Shown: positions 16,860-24,688 of the stretch, piece by piece
How the letters are laid out: each line of letters begins with the position of its first letter
How positions within the stretch are numbered: the first letter of the stretch is position 1
Source of the DNA: QWHO01 sp021404945
GTDB taxonomy: Bacteria > Vulcanimicrobiota > Xenobia > Xenobiales > QWHO01
Direction: 5' to 3'
Length of the DNA stretch: 64,000 nt
Assembly (NCBI GenBank): GCA_963169765.1
Contig: CAUJEN010000114.1
Coordinates: 1 to 64,000, forward strand
Made by a program: the position numbers and the translations under genes
The notes under the pieces: model-generated
Seen by the model: only the letters and a program-made list of their open reading frames with translations
What the model was told of the DNA's origin: nothing
Database searches by the model: none

Positions 16860-17794
16860 AGGTCACCATTGTGGGCGGCGCTGGCCGCGTCGGCTCCAAC
16901 ACGGCGTTTGTGCTGCAGACCTGGGGGGTGGCCTCGGACCTGGCCCTGATCGACCTTTCTGCCGAGGGAGCCGCCGGCGAGGCGCTGGACCTGCTGCACG
17001 GGGCCTCCTTCACCGCCCCCCAGCGCTGGAAGTCGAGCAACCAGTATGAAGTGGCCGAAGGCTCGGACGTGGTGGTCATCACCGCGGGCCTCCGCCGCAA
17101 GCCGGACGAGACCCGGCTCGACCTGATCAACCGCAACGCCAGGCTCTTTCTGGACATCCTGGAGAGTCTGCGCAAGATCCCCCTGCCGGCCCACTGCTCG
17201 CTGGTGGTAGTGACCAATCCGGTCGACATCCTGACCCAGATCGCCTACGAGCGTTCGGGCTTTCCGCCCCAGCGCGTCATCGGTCTGGGCACAGTCCTCG
17301 ATACCTTGCGCTTCCGCTCGCTACTGGCCGAGCACTTCCAGGTGGACGCGCGCCAGCTGGGGGCCCTGATCCTGGGCGAGCACGGCGATTCGATGGTGCC
17401 AATCTGGTCTACCGCCAACGTCAACGGGGTTCCCCTGCCCAGCCTGCCCGGCTACGACCAGGCGAAGGTGCAGGCCATCTTCGAGCGAGCCTCCAGGAGC
17501 GGGGCCGAGGTCATCAAGCTCAAGGGGGGGGCTGGCTACGCCGTCGGGGTGGCCATCGCCGAGGTGATCCGGGCCATTGAGAGCGACTCCAAGAGCGTCT
17601 TGCCCGTTTCCACCATGCAGACCGGGCTCTACGGTATGAAGGGCGTCTGCCTTTCCATACCGACCGTGGTGGGTCGGGGCGGAGCCGAGAAGCAGCTGGA
17701 GATGGAGCTCTGGCCCAAGGAGCTCTCCGGTTTGCGACGCTCGGCTGACGCCCTGCAGGAAATTTGGGATAAGGTCAGGGTCTCTACAGGCTGA
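16856..17794 (+). CDS. LDH-like malate/lactate dehydrogenase
   Basis: 312 residues of the lactate/malate dehydrogenase family. Nucleotide motif IVGGAGRVGSNTA; catalytic pair NPVDIL and GEHGDSMVP; substrate arginines in DETRLDL and GTVLDTLRFR. The position that decides substrate (102 in LDH numbering, Gln in lactate, Arg in malate enzymes) is Arg81 here, in LRRKPDETR. This predicts oxaloacetate/malate rather than pyruvate/lactate, on an otherwise LDH-like backbone. It overlaps the FprA gene by four bases. A nested inverted repeat follows at 17823-17863. Confidence 0.85.
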   Translation: MKVTIVGGAGRVGSNTAFVLQTWGVASDLALIDLSAEGAAGEALDLLHGASFTAPQRWKSSNQYEVAEGSDVVVITAGLRRKPDETRLDLINRNARLFLDILESLRKIPLPAHCSLVVVTNPVDILTQIAYERSGFPPQRVIGLGTVLDTLRFRSLLAEHFQVDARQLGALILGEHGDSMVPIWSTANVNGVPLPSLPGYDQAKVQAIFERASRSGAEVIKLKGGAGYAVGVAIAEVIRAIESDSKSVLPVSTMQTGLYGMKGVCLSIPTVVGRGGAEKQLEMELWPKELSGLRRSADALQEIWDKVRVSTG

Positions 17795-17822
17795 CTCGAC
17801 TTCCTGGCCGTCTGGCCGGAGA

Positions 17823-17863
17823 GACCTCGGGGAAGTGGCCAGCATTCCCCCACAAGAGAGGTC
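17823..17863 (+). other. Nested inverted repeat after the dehydrogenase gene
   Basis: GACCTC-GGGGAA ... TTCCCC-CACAAGA-GAGGTC forms a 12-bp, bulged stem-loop 29 bases after the stop. It could be a terminator without U-tail or an mRNA 3-prime stabiliser. The rest of 17795-18004 shows no gene. Confidence 0.45.
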
Positions 17864-18004
17864 CGGCTTGTCCTGGTTGCACGTCGGCCCGGGTTGCCCC
17901 AGGCCCATCGACCCATCCATGCCTGGTCGAAGTCTCGGGCATCAGCTTTCTTTCAGTCCCCTGGTGCAAACTCAGGGAACAAAACAGAAGGGGACACCAC
18001 CACC

Positions 18005-18454
18005 ATGAGCTTGCCGATTCCCAGCTGGGCCCAGGGGCCGATCGAGTCTTTCCGCACCTCGCAGACCCTTCCCGGAGCCACTCGCATGGAGATTCCATCC
18101 GAGGAGGTCGCGGGTGTTGATCAGAGCATCCGCACAAACGTGGACGAGGTCATCTCCGGCGATGAGACCGAGATGGACTGCTTCAAGGGTCAACCCCGCA
18201 AGTTCGGCATGGGAGATTTCCTGACGGCCGAATGGACCGGCGACACCCGGACTGGCACCTTCGTGGAGACCATTAAGGGCGACCAGGGCGATCAAGCCTT
18301 CGTTTATGCCGAGTTCACTCCCACCAGCTCGTGCATGGTCATGCTGGAGAAGCAGAAGGGCCAGGTGACCGGCACCGCCCGCCAGGTCGACACGTCCGAT
18401 CCCAAGCGGAGCTTCGAGCTCGTGAGTAGCGAAGGGTATCAGCTTGCGCGCTGA
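18005..18454 (+). CDS. Conserved-looking small protein of unknown function
   Basis: 149 residues from ATG 18005, with GAAGGGG about ten bases upstream. Soluble, acidic N-terminal half and a beta-rich C-terminal half (GDFLTAEWTGDTRTGTFVET; FVYAEFTPTSSCMVMLEKQK). No signal peptide, membrane helix or catalytic motif. Not recognised. It stands alone between the dehydrogenase and the small basic reading frame that follows. Confidence 0.55.
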   Translation: MSLPIPSWAQGPIESFRTSQTLPGATRMEIPSEEVAGVDQSIRTNVDEVISGDETEMDCFKGQPRKFGMGDFLTAEWTGDTRTGTFVETIKGDQGDQAFVYAEFTPTSSCMVMLEKQKGQVTGTARQVDTSDPKRSFELVSSEGYQLAR

Positions 18455-18465
18455 CGCAAGGGATG

Positions 18466-18642
18466 ATGGCCGGGCTGGCTGACTCAAGAGTATACAGCCC
18501 GGGGGTCTGCGAGGCGAGGATGGCCGCTCGCGCTGCTCAGAAAGCTCGGAGGGCGCGGGAGCGCTCGGTCTCGATGGTCAATGGTGTGATCCAGGCCACA
18601 GTCAAATGGCCTGGTGATGGGATAAAATCGGGGCGGAGGTGA
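18466..18642 (+). CDS. Possible 58-residue basic protein
   Basis: A short frame with ATG 18466 (GCAAGGG just upstream) ending four bases before the next ATG. It is very basic in the middle (MAARAAQKARRARERSVSM). It could be a real small nucleic-acid-binding protein or a chance frame. The only support is its spacing to the next gene and absence of any competing frame. Confidence 0.3.
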   Translation: MAGLADSRVYSPGVCEARMAARAAQKARRARERSVSMVNGVIQATVKWPGDGIKSGRR

Positions 18643-18646
18643 CCGT

Positions 18647-19030
18647 ATGCCCGTCCTGATTCACGATAGAGCGCGAACCTATCATCCTGTCGGTCGCGTT
18701 GAAGATCATGGAGTCCTGTATGTCGGCCTGCGTGGCCACAAGCCGATCGGTCGATTCGATCACGACGGCCTGGTGCACGATACGGCTACCGGTTGGCACC
18801 CCATCGGCCGCGTGCAGGCCGACGGCCTGGTGCACTCGTGCCCCTTTTCCTACAGTCCGGTGGGCCACGTCGAGAAGGGGGGCATCGTGCACGACCGCCC
18901 GTTCAGCCGCCACGCCATCGGCCACGTGGATGCCGATGACCCCCAGGTCCTGGAGTATTCCGAGCTGGCCGGGGCGGCCTTCCTGCTGCTCTTGAGCCGT
19001 CATCGCGTGGTGGCCAGCGCGGCCGGGTAA
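18647..19030 (+). CDS. Five-repeat beta protein (19-residue repeats)
   Basis: 127 residues; ATG after GGAGG. Five consecutive repeats of exactly 19 residues begin at residues 13, 32, 51, 70 and 89, each starting (H/K/S)-(P/A)-(I/V)-G-(R/H)-(V/F) and most continuing DGLVHD or close variants. The pattern suggests a small toroid or fan of two-stranded units, like the group called 5-fold beta-flower proteins; that link is from pattern only. The C-terminus has a hydrophobic stretch (ELAGAAFLLLLSRHRVVASA) that may be a membrane segment. It lies upstream of the graspetide genes. Confidence 0.65.
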   Translation: MPVLIHDRARTYHPVGRVEDHGVLYVGLRGHKPIGRFDHDGLVHDTATGWHPIGRVQADGLVHSCPFSYSPVGHVEKGGIVHDRPFSRHAIGHVDADDPQVLEYSELAGAAFLLLLSRHRVVASAAG

Positions 19031-19067
19031 CCTTGCCCATTTTCGGTCCCAGCGTTAGCATGGGGCG

Positions 19068-19325
19068 GTGGGCGACCTCAAAGACCCCCGGCTGATGTAC
19101 CTGAAGGCCTTCTTGTTCCTGGTGGCCGGCACCGTTTCGGTGGCGGCCCTGTTTGTGAGAAGCCCCACCGTGGAGACCGCTTTTCTGCTGGGAGTTGCGG
19201 TCTGGTCGTTCTGTCGGCTCTACTACTTCATGTTCTACGTGATCGAGAAGTACGTGGACAGTCAGTACCGTTTTGACGGCATTCCCTCTTTCTTGCTCTA
19301 CCTCATTCGCAGGCGCCGTTCATAA
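19068..19325 (+). CDS. Small two-helix membrane protein
   Basis: 85 residues from GTG 19068. Two likely membrane helices (LKAFLFLVAGTVSVAALFV and AFLLGVAVWSFCRLYYFMFY) and a basic tail (RRRRS), so both ends are probably cytoplasmic. Not recognised. It sits 90 bases before the graspetide precursor and could be part of the same accessory unit. It has no transporter motif. Confidence 0.6.
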   Translation: MGDLKDPRLMYLKAFLFLVAGTVSVAALFVRSPTVETAFLLGVAVWSFCRLYYFMFYVIEKYVDSQYRFDGIPSFLLYLIRRRRS

Positions 19326-19414
19326 ACTCGTTACACGTCGGCAACCATTTGCTAAACTGCCAACCTGGACGAGGGGCCTCTTGGGGGGGACAATGAACGA
19401 GAAGGAGAGTGCTC

Positions 19415-20830
19415 ATGTCGCAGATCAACGGTTACGGTCAGGTCAACAACAACGTCTCGTACCGCTTCGCCTCGGTTGGTGTGCGGGCCGATCAGGCCCA
19501 GGCGGGCGGCTTCGCCGGCCCCGTGGACGGCAGCCTGGCGGTCAGGGCCTTCATCGAGCAATTGAATGGCTCGCTCGACCAGTTGCACGCCGGCTGGGGA
19601 GGGATCGCGGGCTCGGTTCCCCAGCGTCCCGAGCCCTTCTTTGGGCACCTCCTTCAGGGCCAGCACCCGGGCTACGCCACCACCCAGAAGTATCCCAGCG
19701 ACGCCGAGGACGGCGGCGGTGGCGGGGGCGGCGGCATCGGGACCACGCTCAAGTTCCCCTCTGACGGCGAGGACGGTGGCGGGGGCGGCGGCATCGGCAC
19801 CACGCTCAAGTTCCCCTCTGATGGCGAGGATGGTGGAGGGGGCGGTGGCATCGGTGGGCCCGGCCCCATCACGACGCTCAAGTTTCCCTCTGATGGCGAG
19901 GATGGTGGAGGGGGACCCGGCCCCATCGCGACGCAGAAGTATCCCTCTGATGGCGAGGACGGTGGTGGCGGGCCTGGCCCGATCAGCACGCTCAAGTATC
20001 CCTCCGATGGCGAGGACGGTGGAGGCGGGCCAGGCCCCATCACCACGGCCAAGTTTCCTTCTGATGGCGAGGATGGCGGAGGTGGCCCCATCGGCGGCGG
20101 ACCAGGCCCTATCACAACGCTCAAGTTCCCCTCTGACGGCGAGGATGGTGGAGGGGGACCCGGCCCCATTGTGACCCAGAAGTATCCTTCCGACAGCGAG
20201 GACGGCGGCGGCGGCCCCGGTCCCATCAGCACGCTGAAATTCCCCTCCGACGGGGAGGACGGTGGTGGAGGGGGCCCGATCGTCAAGGTTCGGGCCGACG
20301 ATGACACCGGTCCGCCCATGCAGACCATGAAGTACCCCAGCGACGCTGAGGACGGCGGGGGCGGCCCCGGCCCCATCGATACCACGCTCAAGTTCCCTTC
20401 TGACGGTGAGGACGGTGGTGGAGGCGGCCCGATCATCAAGGTTCGGGCCGACGATGATACCGGTCCGCCCATGCAGACCATGAAGTACCCCAGCGACGCC
20501 GAGGACGGCGGGGGCGGCCCCGGTCCCATCGATACCACGCTCAAGTTCCCTTCTGATGGCGAAGACGGTGGCGGTGGGGGGCCGATCGTCAAGGTTCGCG
20601 CCGACGATGATACCGGCCCGCCCATGCAGACCATGAAGTATCCCTCGGACGGTGAGGATGGAGGAGGGGGCGGCCCCATCATCAAAGTGCGGGCCGATGA
20701 CGACAATGGTCCGCCCATGCAGACCATGAAGTATCCATCCGACGCGGAAGACGGGGGAGGTGGCGGTCCTATCGCTGTCACCAAGAAGTTCCCGTCCGAC
20801 GCTGAAGACGGAGGAGTCCGCACCGCCTAG
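19415..20830 (+). CDS. Multi-core microviridin-type graspetide precursor (about 17 cores)
   Basis: 471 residues; ATG with AAGGAG seven bases upstream. Residues 1-88 form a leader with the microviridin recognition motif PFFGHLL (74-80). From residue 89 to the end there are about 17 copies of a core T-x-K-(F/Y)-P-S-D-(G/A/S)-E-D separated by Gly/Pro linkers (GGGGPGPI). In known microviridins the core TxKYPSDWE(E/D) is cross-linked by Thr-Asp and Ser-Glu esters and a Lys-Glu amide; all the cross-linking residues (Thr, Lys, Ser, Asp, Glu, Asp/Glu) are kept here while the Trp is replaced. Four copies carry an added KVRADDD(T/N)GPPMQ spacer. Its stop overlaps the GTG of the MvdC-like ligase. Known microviridin precursors are about 50-90 residues with one or a few cores. 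Confidence 0.92.
   Translation: MSQINGYGQVNNNVSYRFASVGVRADQAQAGGFAGPVDGSLAVRAFIEQLNGSLDQLHAGWGGIAGSVPQRPEPFFGHLLQGQHPGYATTQKYPSDAEDGGGGGGGGIGTTLKFPSDGEDGGGGGGIGTTLKFPSDGEDGGGGGGIGGPGPITTLKFPSDGEDGGGGPGPIATQKYPSDGEDGGGGPGPISTLKYPSDGEDGGGGPGPITTAKFPSDGEDGGGGPIGGGPGPITTLKFPSDGEDGGGGPGPIVTQKYPSDSEDGGGGPGPISTLKFPSDGEDGGGGGPIVKVRADDDTGPPMQTMKYPSDAEDGGGGPGPIDTTLKFPSDGEDGGGGGPIIKVRADDDTGPPMQTMKYPSDAEDGGGGPGPIDTTLKFPSDGEDGGGGGPIVKVRADDDTGPPMQTMKYPSDGEDGGGGGPIIKVRADDDNGPPMQTMKYPSDAEDGGGGGPIAVTKKFPSDAEDGGVRTA
19679..20827 (+). repeat. Tandem core-repeat array in the graspetide precursor gene
   Basis: In-frame DNA repeats of about 54-57 bases (18-19 codons), plus longer units of about 96 bases carrying the KVRADDD spacer near 20270-20740. 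The copies differ at synonymous and some coding positions, for example KFPSD versus KYPSD, so the array is not freshly amplified. Some neighbouring units (20279-20640) are almost identical, which fits recent local duplication or gene conversion. Confidence 0.9.
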
Positions 20831-21777
20831 TGATCCTCTTGTTGACCCACGCGGGCGACTTCTACACCATCGATGGCGTAGAAGCCGCCCTGCAGCGTTT
20901 TGGAGCGCAGTATCTCCGCCTGGACACCGACCGGTTCCCGATGGAGTATACGCTCACGTCCCGAGCCGGCGAGGGCAGCTTTCTCGAGGCCGGTGGTCAA
21001 ACGCTTGCTCTGAGCCAGACAACCGCGGTCTGGAACCGCAGGCTCTACCCGGGGCACGTCCCACCCGAGCTACCCTTCGAACAGGCCCGCTTCAGCGCCG
21101 AGACCTGCCGCACGGCCTTCCTCAATGCCTTCGACCGCTTGGACCAGGCTTACTGGATCAACCCTCTGCGGGCCCAGGATGCGGCCGAGTCCAAGCTGTT
21201 GCAGCTCGATCTGGCCCGCGAGGTGGGCCTGCGCGTGCCGCCCACGCTGATCACCAATCGGCCTCAGGAGGTGCGCGACTTCGCCCAGCATCACCCTCGC
21301 CTGGTGACCAAGCTTCTGGTGCAGCAGGTGCAGTCGATGCAGGCTCATCCCGCTTTTGCCTACACCACCAGGGTGCAGCCCGAGCACCTCGACCAGCTCG
21401 AGCAGTTGCGCCTGATGCCCCAGATCTTTCAGCCCGAGCTGACCAAGAAGGTCGAGTACCGGGCCGTGGCAGTGGGCGGCAAGCTGTTCGTGGGAGGTTT
21501 GCGCGGCCTGGGCGATCTGATCGACTGGCGCCAGGCCCCGGCCGATTCGGGCCTGGCCTGGGAGAAGGCCACCTTTGACGGCGCCCTGCACGGGAAGATC
21601 CTGCTGCTCATGCAGCGGTTGGGCCTGCGCTTCGGCGCCCTGGATTTCATCGACGACGGCACGGGCGAGCCCTGGTTCCTGGAGTGCAACCCGGCCGGAG
21701 AATGGGGCTGGCTCGAGCGCGACCTGGGCATGCCCATCGCCGAGACCATCGCCCGGGCGCTGGTGGACCGATCGTGA
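20830..21777 (+). CDS. mvdC: ATP-grasp peptide ligase, MvdC-like (macrolactam-forming type)
   Basis: 315 residues. The GTG start overlaps the precursor stop (TAGTG). It matches the MvdC/MdnB pattern from the N-terminus (LLLTHAGDFYTIDGVEAAL; LRLDTDRFP) through WNRRLYP, PPTLITNRPQEVRDF and the ATP-grasp metal-binding end (FGALDFIDDG; WFLECNPAGEWGWLERDLGM). In characterised systems MvdC makes the Lys-to-acid amide after MvdD has made the esters. Its place directly after the multi-core precursor and before an MvdD-like gene fits that role. Confidence 0.92.
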   Translation: MILLLTHAGDFYTIDGVEAALQRFGAQYLRLDTDRFPMEYTLTSRAGEGSFLEAGGQTLALSQTTAVWNRRLYPGHVPPELPFEQARFSAETCRTAFLNAFDRLDQAYWINPLRAQDAAESKLLQLDLAREVGLRVPPTLITNRPQEVRDFAQHHPRLVTKLLVQQVQSMQAHPAFAYTTRVQPEHLDQLEQLRLMPQIFQPELTKKVEYRAVAVGGKLFVGGLRGLGDLIDWRQAPADSGLAWEKATFDGALHGKILLLMQRLGLRFGALDFIDDGTGEPWFLECNPAGEWGWLERDLGMPIAETIARALVDRS

Positions 21778-22772
21778 GCGTGCTGCTCATCACCCGCAGC
21801 GACGACAACGACAGTGTCAAGATGGTGGCCCGGGCGCTGCAGGATCTTGGTTTGGATCCCATCCGCCTGGACACTGATCTCTATCCTATTTCGGTGCGTT
21901 TGACCACCAGCTTCGACGGTCCGGTGCGGCGTTTTCTGGAGACGAAGGCCGGGCGCTTCGATCTGGCGGAGGTGAGCGCCCTGTGGTATCGGCGTTACTT
22001 CGCCGGCGGCCGCCTGCCGCTCGAGCTCGGCGATACCCGCGAGGCTTGCGTGGGCGAGGCTCGGCGCACGATGTACGGCTGCATCGCCTCCATGGGGTGC
22101 TTTCAGCTCGACCCCCTGATCTGCGTGCGCAAGACTGATCACAAGGAGCTGCAGCTTCAAAAGGCACGCGAGTTTGGCCTGGAGATCCCGCCCACCCTGA
22201 TCACCAACGACCCCGAGGAGGTCAAGGCGTTCTTTCATGCTCACGACGGCAACATCGTGACCAAGACCCAGTCGAGCTTCGCCATCTATCGCGGGGGCGA
22301 GGAGCAGGTGGTGTTCACCACTCCGGTCCGCAAGGAGAGCCTGGAGCAACTCGACGGGCTGCGCTACGCCCCCATGATGTTCCAGGCCCTGATCCCCAAG
22401 AAGGTGGAGCTGCGCTCGACCGTGACCGGCAAGCGCGTGCACACCGCTTACGTGGATTCGCAAAAAAGCGAGCTCAGCTCGGTGGACTGGCGGCGCGACG
22501 GGGTGGGGCTGATCGATTCCTGGCACCCTTATGAGCTGCCCGATAAGGTGCGCGAGAGCTTGCTGCGCGTCACCGAGCACTTCGGGCTGAACTACGCCGC
22601 CGCCGACTTCATCGTCACCCCGGATGACCGCTACGTGTTCCTGGAGATCAACGCCGGTGGCGAGTGGTTCTGGCTGCAGCGTATCCTGCCCATTGCCGAG
22701 AGCCTGGCCGAGGTTCTGGCCGGCAAGGCCCAGCGCATCCAACCCCTGGACCGGACTTTGGAGCTGGCTTGA
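21774..22772 (+). CDS. mvdD: ATP-grasp peptide ligase, MvdD-like (macrolactone-forming type)
   Basis: 332 residues; the GTG start overlaps the MvdC stop (GTGA). Family marks: LLITRSDDNDSVKMV, LDTDLYP, SALWYRRYFAGG, CFQLDPLICVRKTDHKELQL, VTKTQSSFAIYRGGEEQVVF, MMFQALIPKKVELRSTV and the ATP-grasp end DFIVTPDDRYVFLEINAGGE. It should bind the PFF leader and form the Thr-Asp and Ser-Glu esters on each core. With 17 cores it would have to act processively or repeatedly on one substrate. No acetyltransferase or ABC transporter of the mdn type is in the window. Confidence 0.93.
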   Translation: MSVLLITRSDDNDSVKMVARALQDLGLDPIRLDTDLYPISVRLTTSFDGPVRRFLETKAGRFDLAEVSALWYRRYFAGGRLPLELGDTREACVGEARRTMYGCIASMGCFQLDPLICVRKTDHKELQLQKAREFGLEIPPTLITNDPEEVKAFFHAHDGNIVTKTQSSFAIYRGGEEQVVFTTPVRKESLEQLDGLRYAPMMFQALIPKKVELRSTVTGKRVHTAYVDSQKSELSSVDWRRDGVGLIDSWHPYELPDKVRESLLRVTEHFGLNYAAADFIVTPDDRYVFLEINAGGEWFWLQRILPIAESLAEVLAGKAQRIQPLDRTLELA

Positions 22773-23182
22773 GGCTGCTGGTGGCCCTGTGCGCTCTGCT
22801 CTTGTTAGCCGCTGCCCCCACCGATGAGGTAGCCAGAAGCACCGCCCTGCGCTGGCTGGCCCGGGTGGATGCAGGCGACAACGGCCAGGTTTATGCCGGA
22901 CTGACCGCAGCGACCCGGGAGGGGATCAGCCGGGCCAGGCTGATCAACACCATCAAGGATGGCCGGGGAAGGCTAGGCGAGTGCAAGAGCCACAAAGTGG
23001 TGGAGTGCAAGCGGGCCGATACCCACGTGCTGGTCGAGGTGATGAGCCGTTTCGAGGATGGGGTGCAGGCCACCGAGTCTGTCTGGTTGAGCGAGGATGC
23101 CGACCAGCAGTGGCGCGTCTCGGGCTATGAGCTGTACCAGAACGGCAACTCGTTGGTGAAGGTGGGGGTCACGCCCCGCTGA
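22769..23182 (+). CDS. Exported DUF4019-like protein coupled to the graspetide ligases
   Basis: 137 residues from a TTG overlapping the MvdD stop (TTGA). A signal peptide (RLLVALCALLLLAAAP) leads to a short alpha/beta domain resembling DUF4019: ALRWLARVDAGDNGQVYAGL, REGISRARLINTIKDGRGRL, and a final strand with QQWRVSGYELYQ. The function is unknown. Translational coupling to the ligase suggests a job in export, processing or tolerance of the graspetide, but that is only inference. Confidence 0.65.
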   Translation: MRLLVALCALLLLAAAPTDEVARSTALRWLARVDAGDNGQVYAGLTAATREGISRARLINTIKDGRGRLGECKSHKVVECKRADTHVLVEVMSRFEDGVQATESVWLSEDADQQWRVSGYELYQNGNSLVKVGVTPR

Positions 23183-23341
23183 TAAGCTGGCGACCCATGA
23201 TCCATCGCTTGCTGGTCCAGACCAGCGCCCTTCTCGCTGTCGTTCGGAATCGTCCGCATCAGGAAGAGGCATCGCTCGGCGAACCCCACCGACACGTCAG
23301 GTTTCAATTCTCTTTCAGGGTGCTTGGATAGGGTGAGATGC

Positions 23342-23872
23342 ATGAACGCCACGTATCAGAGCAGCATCAAGTTTCACCCGCAGCGCAGTCAGCTGAGCAT
23401 CTCGAAGGAAGGTAGCGCGATGTGCTATGACCTCGAGACCAACGGGGGCTCCAGCGTGAAGATCAGCGTTGCCGACACGGTCGAGGACCCGCATCTGCAT
23501 GCCTTCAAAGATCGCGACATCGATCTCGGGACGATGCAGAAAGAACTGCAGGCCGTCGTGACCCCCGTCGCCGACAAAGCGCGGTCGGCCTCCCGCCTGG
23601 GTCGTATTCTGGGAGGCGTGGGACTGGTCGCGGCTGGTGCCTGCGCCCTGGCCGGTCTGGGCACGGTTGCCGTGGCGGGAGTCGCCGTGCTCGGCATCGG
23701 CGCGTTCGTAGCTGGTCAGAAGAAGGCCCAGTCCATCCTCGCCCCTGTCCGAAATTGCATCGACCTGGGCTGGACGCTCAACACGATGAAGGACGCCCCG
23801 GCGCAGCCCGGCTTCTTCCAGAGCTCCAGCGCGGGCCAGCACGCCTCCAACCCGAACTTCCTGCGAAGTTAA
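23342..23872 (+). CDS. Membrane protein of unknown function with Gly/Ala hairpin
   Basis: 176 residues, ATG 23342 after GGTGAG. A soluble N-terminal part of about 80 residues precedes a strongly hydrophobic Gly/Ala-rich pair (GRILGGVGLVAAGACALAGL; GTVAVAGVAVLGIGAFVAG), then a soluble tail with a short basic patch. Such Gly-rich double segments occur in small phage-like or secreted membrane-active proteins, but no family is recognised. Confidence 0.55.
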   Translation: MNATYQSSIKFHPQRSQLSISKEGSAMCYDLETNGGSSVKISVADTVEDPHLHAFKDRDIDLGTMQKELQAVVTPVADKARSASRLGRILGGVGLVAAGACALAGLGTVAVAGVAVLGIGAFVAGQKKAQSILAPVRNCIDLGWTLNTMKDAPAQPGFFQSSSAGQHASNPNFLRS

Positions 23873-23952
23873 TCCCGGCAGACGATTCCCTGGGGCTACC
23901 GATACGTATGCGCTCGGGCCTTTGCCGAGCGCCTCGGTACGGAGGATTGCCC

Positions 23953-24367
23953 TCAGGGAGAAGGGGACGGGGAATCGACCCCTGGCCTGAGGAGGTTGGG
24001 CTTACAGCCGCACCAGGCTCCGAACAGGCCCATCAGGAGGCCCACGGCCGTCATCGAGAGTTGCACTTTCATGGCCACGTCCGGATCGCTCAGGATGACC
24101 GAGCATACCAGCACGGTCGGCGCCGCAAAGCCCACCAGCGTCCCACGACGCCGCCTGCAGAGAGCGGCCCGGCCCGAAGTGCGGCCACCTGGAGACCACC
24201 AGCCCGACCAGGAACGTGAGAAAGAAGATTGCGACGACGCTTGCTATTCCGTCGCCGACGGGAAACGCTCGCGCCAGAGCGGGCAGCCCGTGGTAGACCA
24301 GCAGCCCCTCGGCCAGAGTTGCGAGCATACCGAAAAAGAACCCGAGGACTGCCATCGGTTGGATCAT
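23953..24367 (-). pseudogene. Frameshifted four-helix membrane protein gene
   Basis: Reading the minus strand from an ATG near 24367, two membrane helices (MAVLGFFFGMLATLAEGLLV; VASVVAIFFLTFLVGLVV-like run) lie in one frame. That frame then turns to non-protein-like residues near 24150-24180, while a second frame continues with two more helices (GFAAPTVLVCSVILS; MTAVGLLMGLFGAWCGC) to a stop at 23953. A single indel would join them into a four-helix protein. It is likely a pseudogene, or an assembly error in a real gene. Confidence 0.5.
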
Positions 24368-24688
24368 TCCTGTGGACTCGGGACAGACCCTCCCTTGGCA
24401 CAGGGGGAGAGCCCCCGAGGCACACGGTGAAGTAGGCTGCCCGGCCTGATCAGCGAGCTGCGCCTTCGCTTCGTGACGGTAAGCCAGCTGAGCGGGCGAC
24501 TCGAGCGCGCCATTACGCTGGATTATCTGGGACACCATTCTCCTCGCCTCCAGGAAAAGATGACATTGTTTGGTGTCAGTTATTTGTGTGGTTTTTCTAA
24601 ATAAAAGAGCAGTTGTCACAATTTGTTAATACTGATGACATAATTTGGAAACAATCTTTGTTTAAGATGAGGTCGGAGGGACGAACAC
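24368..24688. promoter_or_regulatory. AT-rich promoter region of the triple-repeat gene
   Basis: 24540-24680 is strikingly AT-rich compared with its surroundings (for example TTTTTCTAAATAAAAG and TTGTTAATACTGATGACAT), which is what a promoter or nucleoid-protein target would look like. A TTGTCA box with TGACAT 17 bases downstream is a weak sigma-70 match; TGTCA and TGACA also form a spaced inverted repeat. 24368-24540 on its own shows no clear gene. Confidence 0.4.

Noticed and set aside
19672..20823. Long open frame on the minus strand opposite the graspetide precursor, rich in Pro and Ser
   Set aside because: It is the mirror of the Gly-rich repeat array; the sense strand has a ribosome-binding site, leader motif and coupled ligases.
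19679..20827. Repeat array considered as a CRISPR
   Set aside because: Repeats are in frame, variable, encode peptide cores and have no unique spacers of even size.
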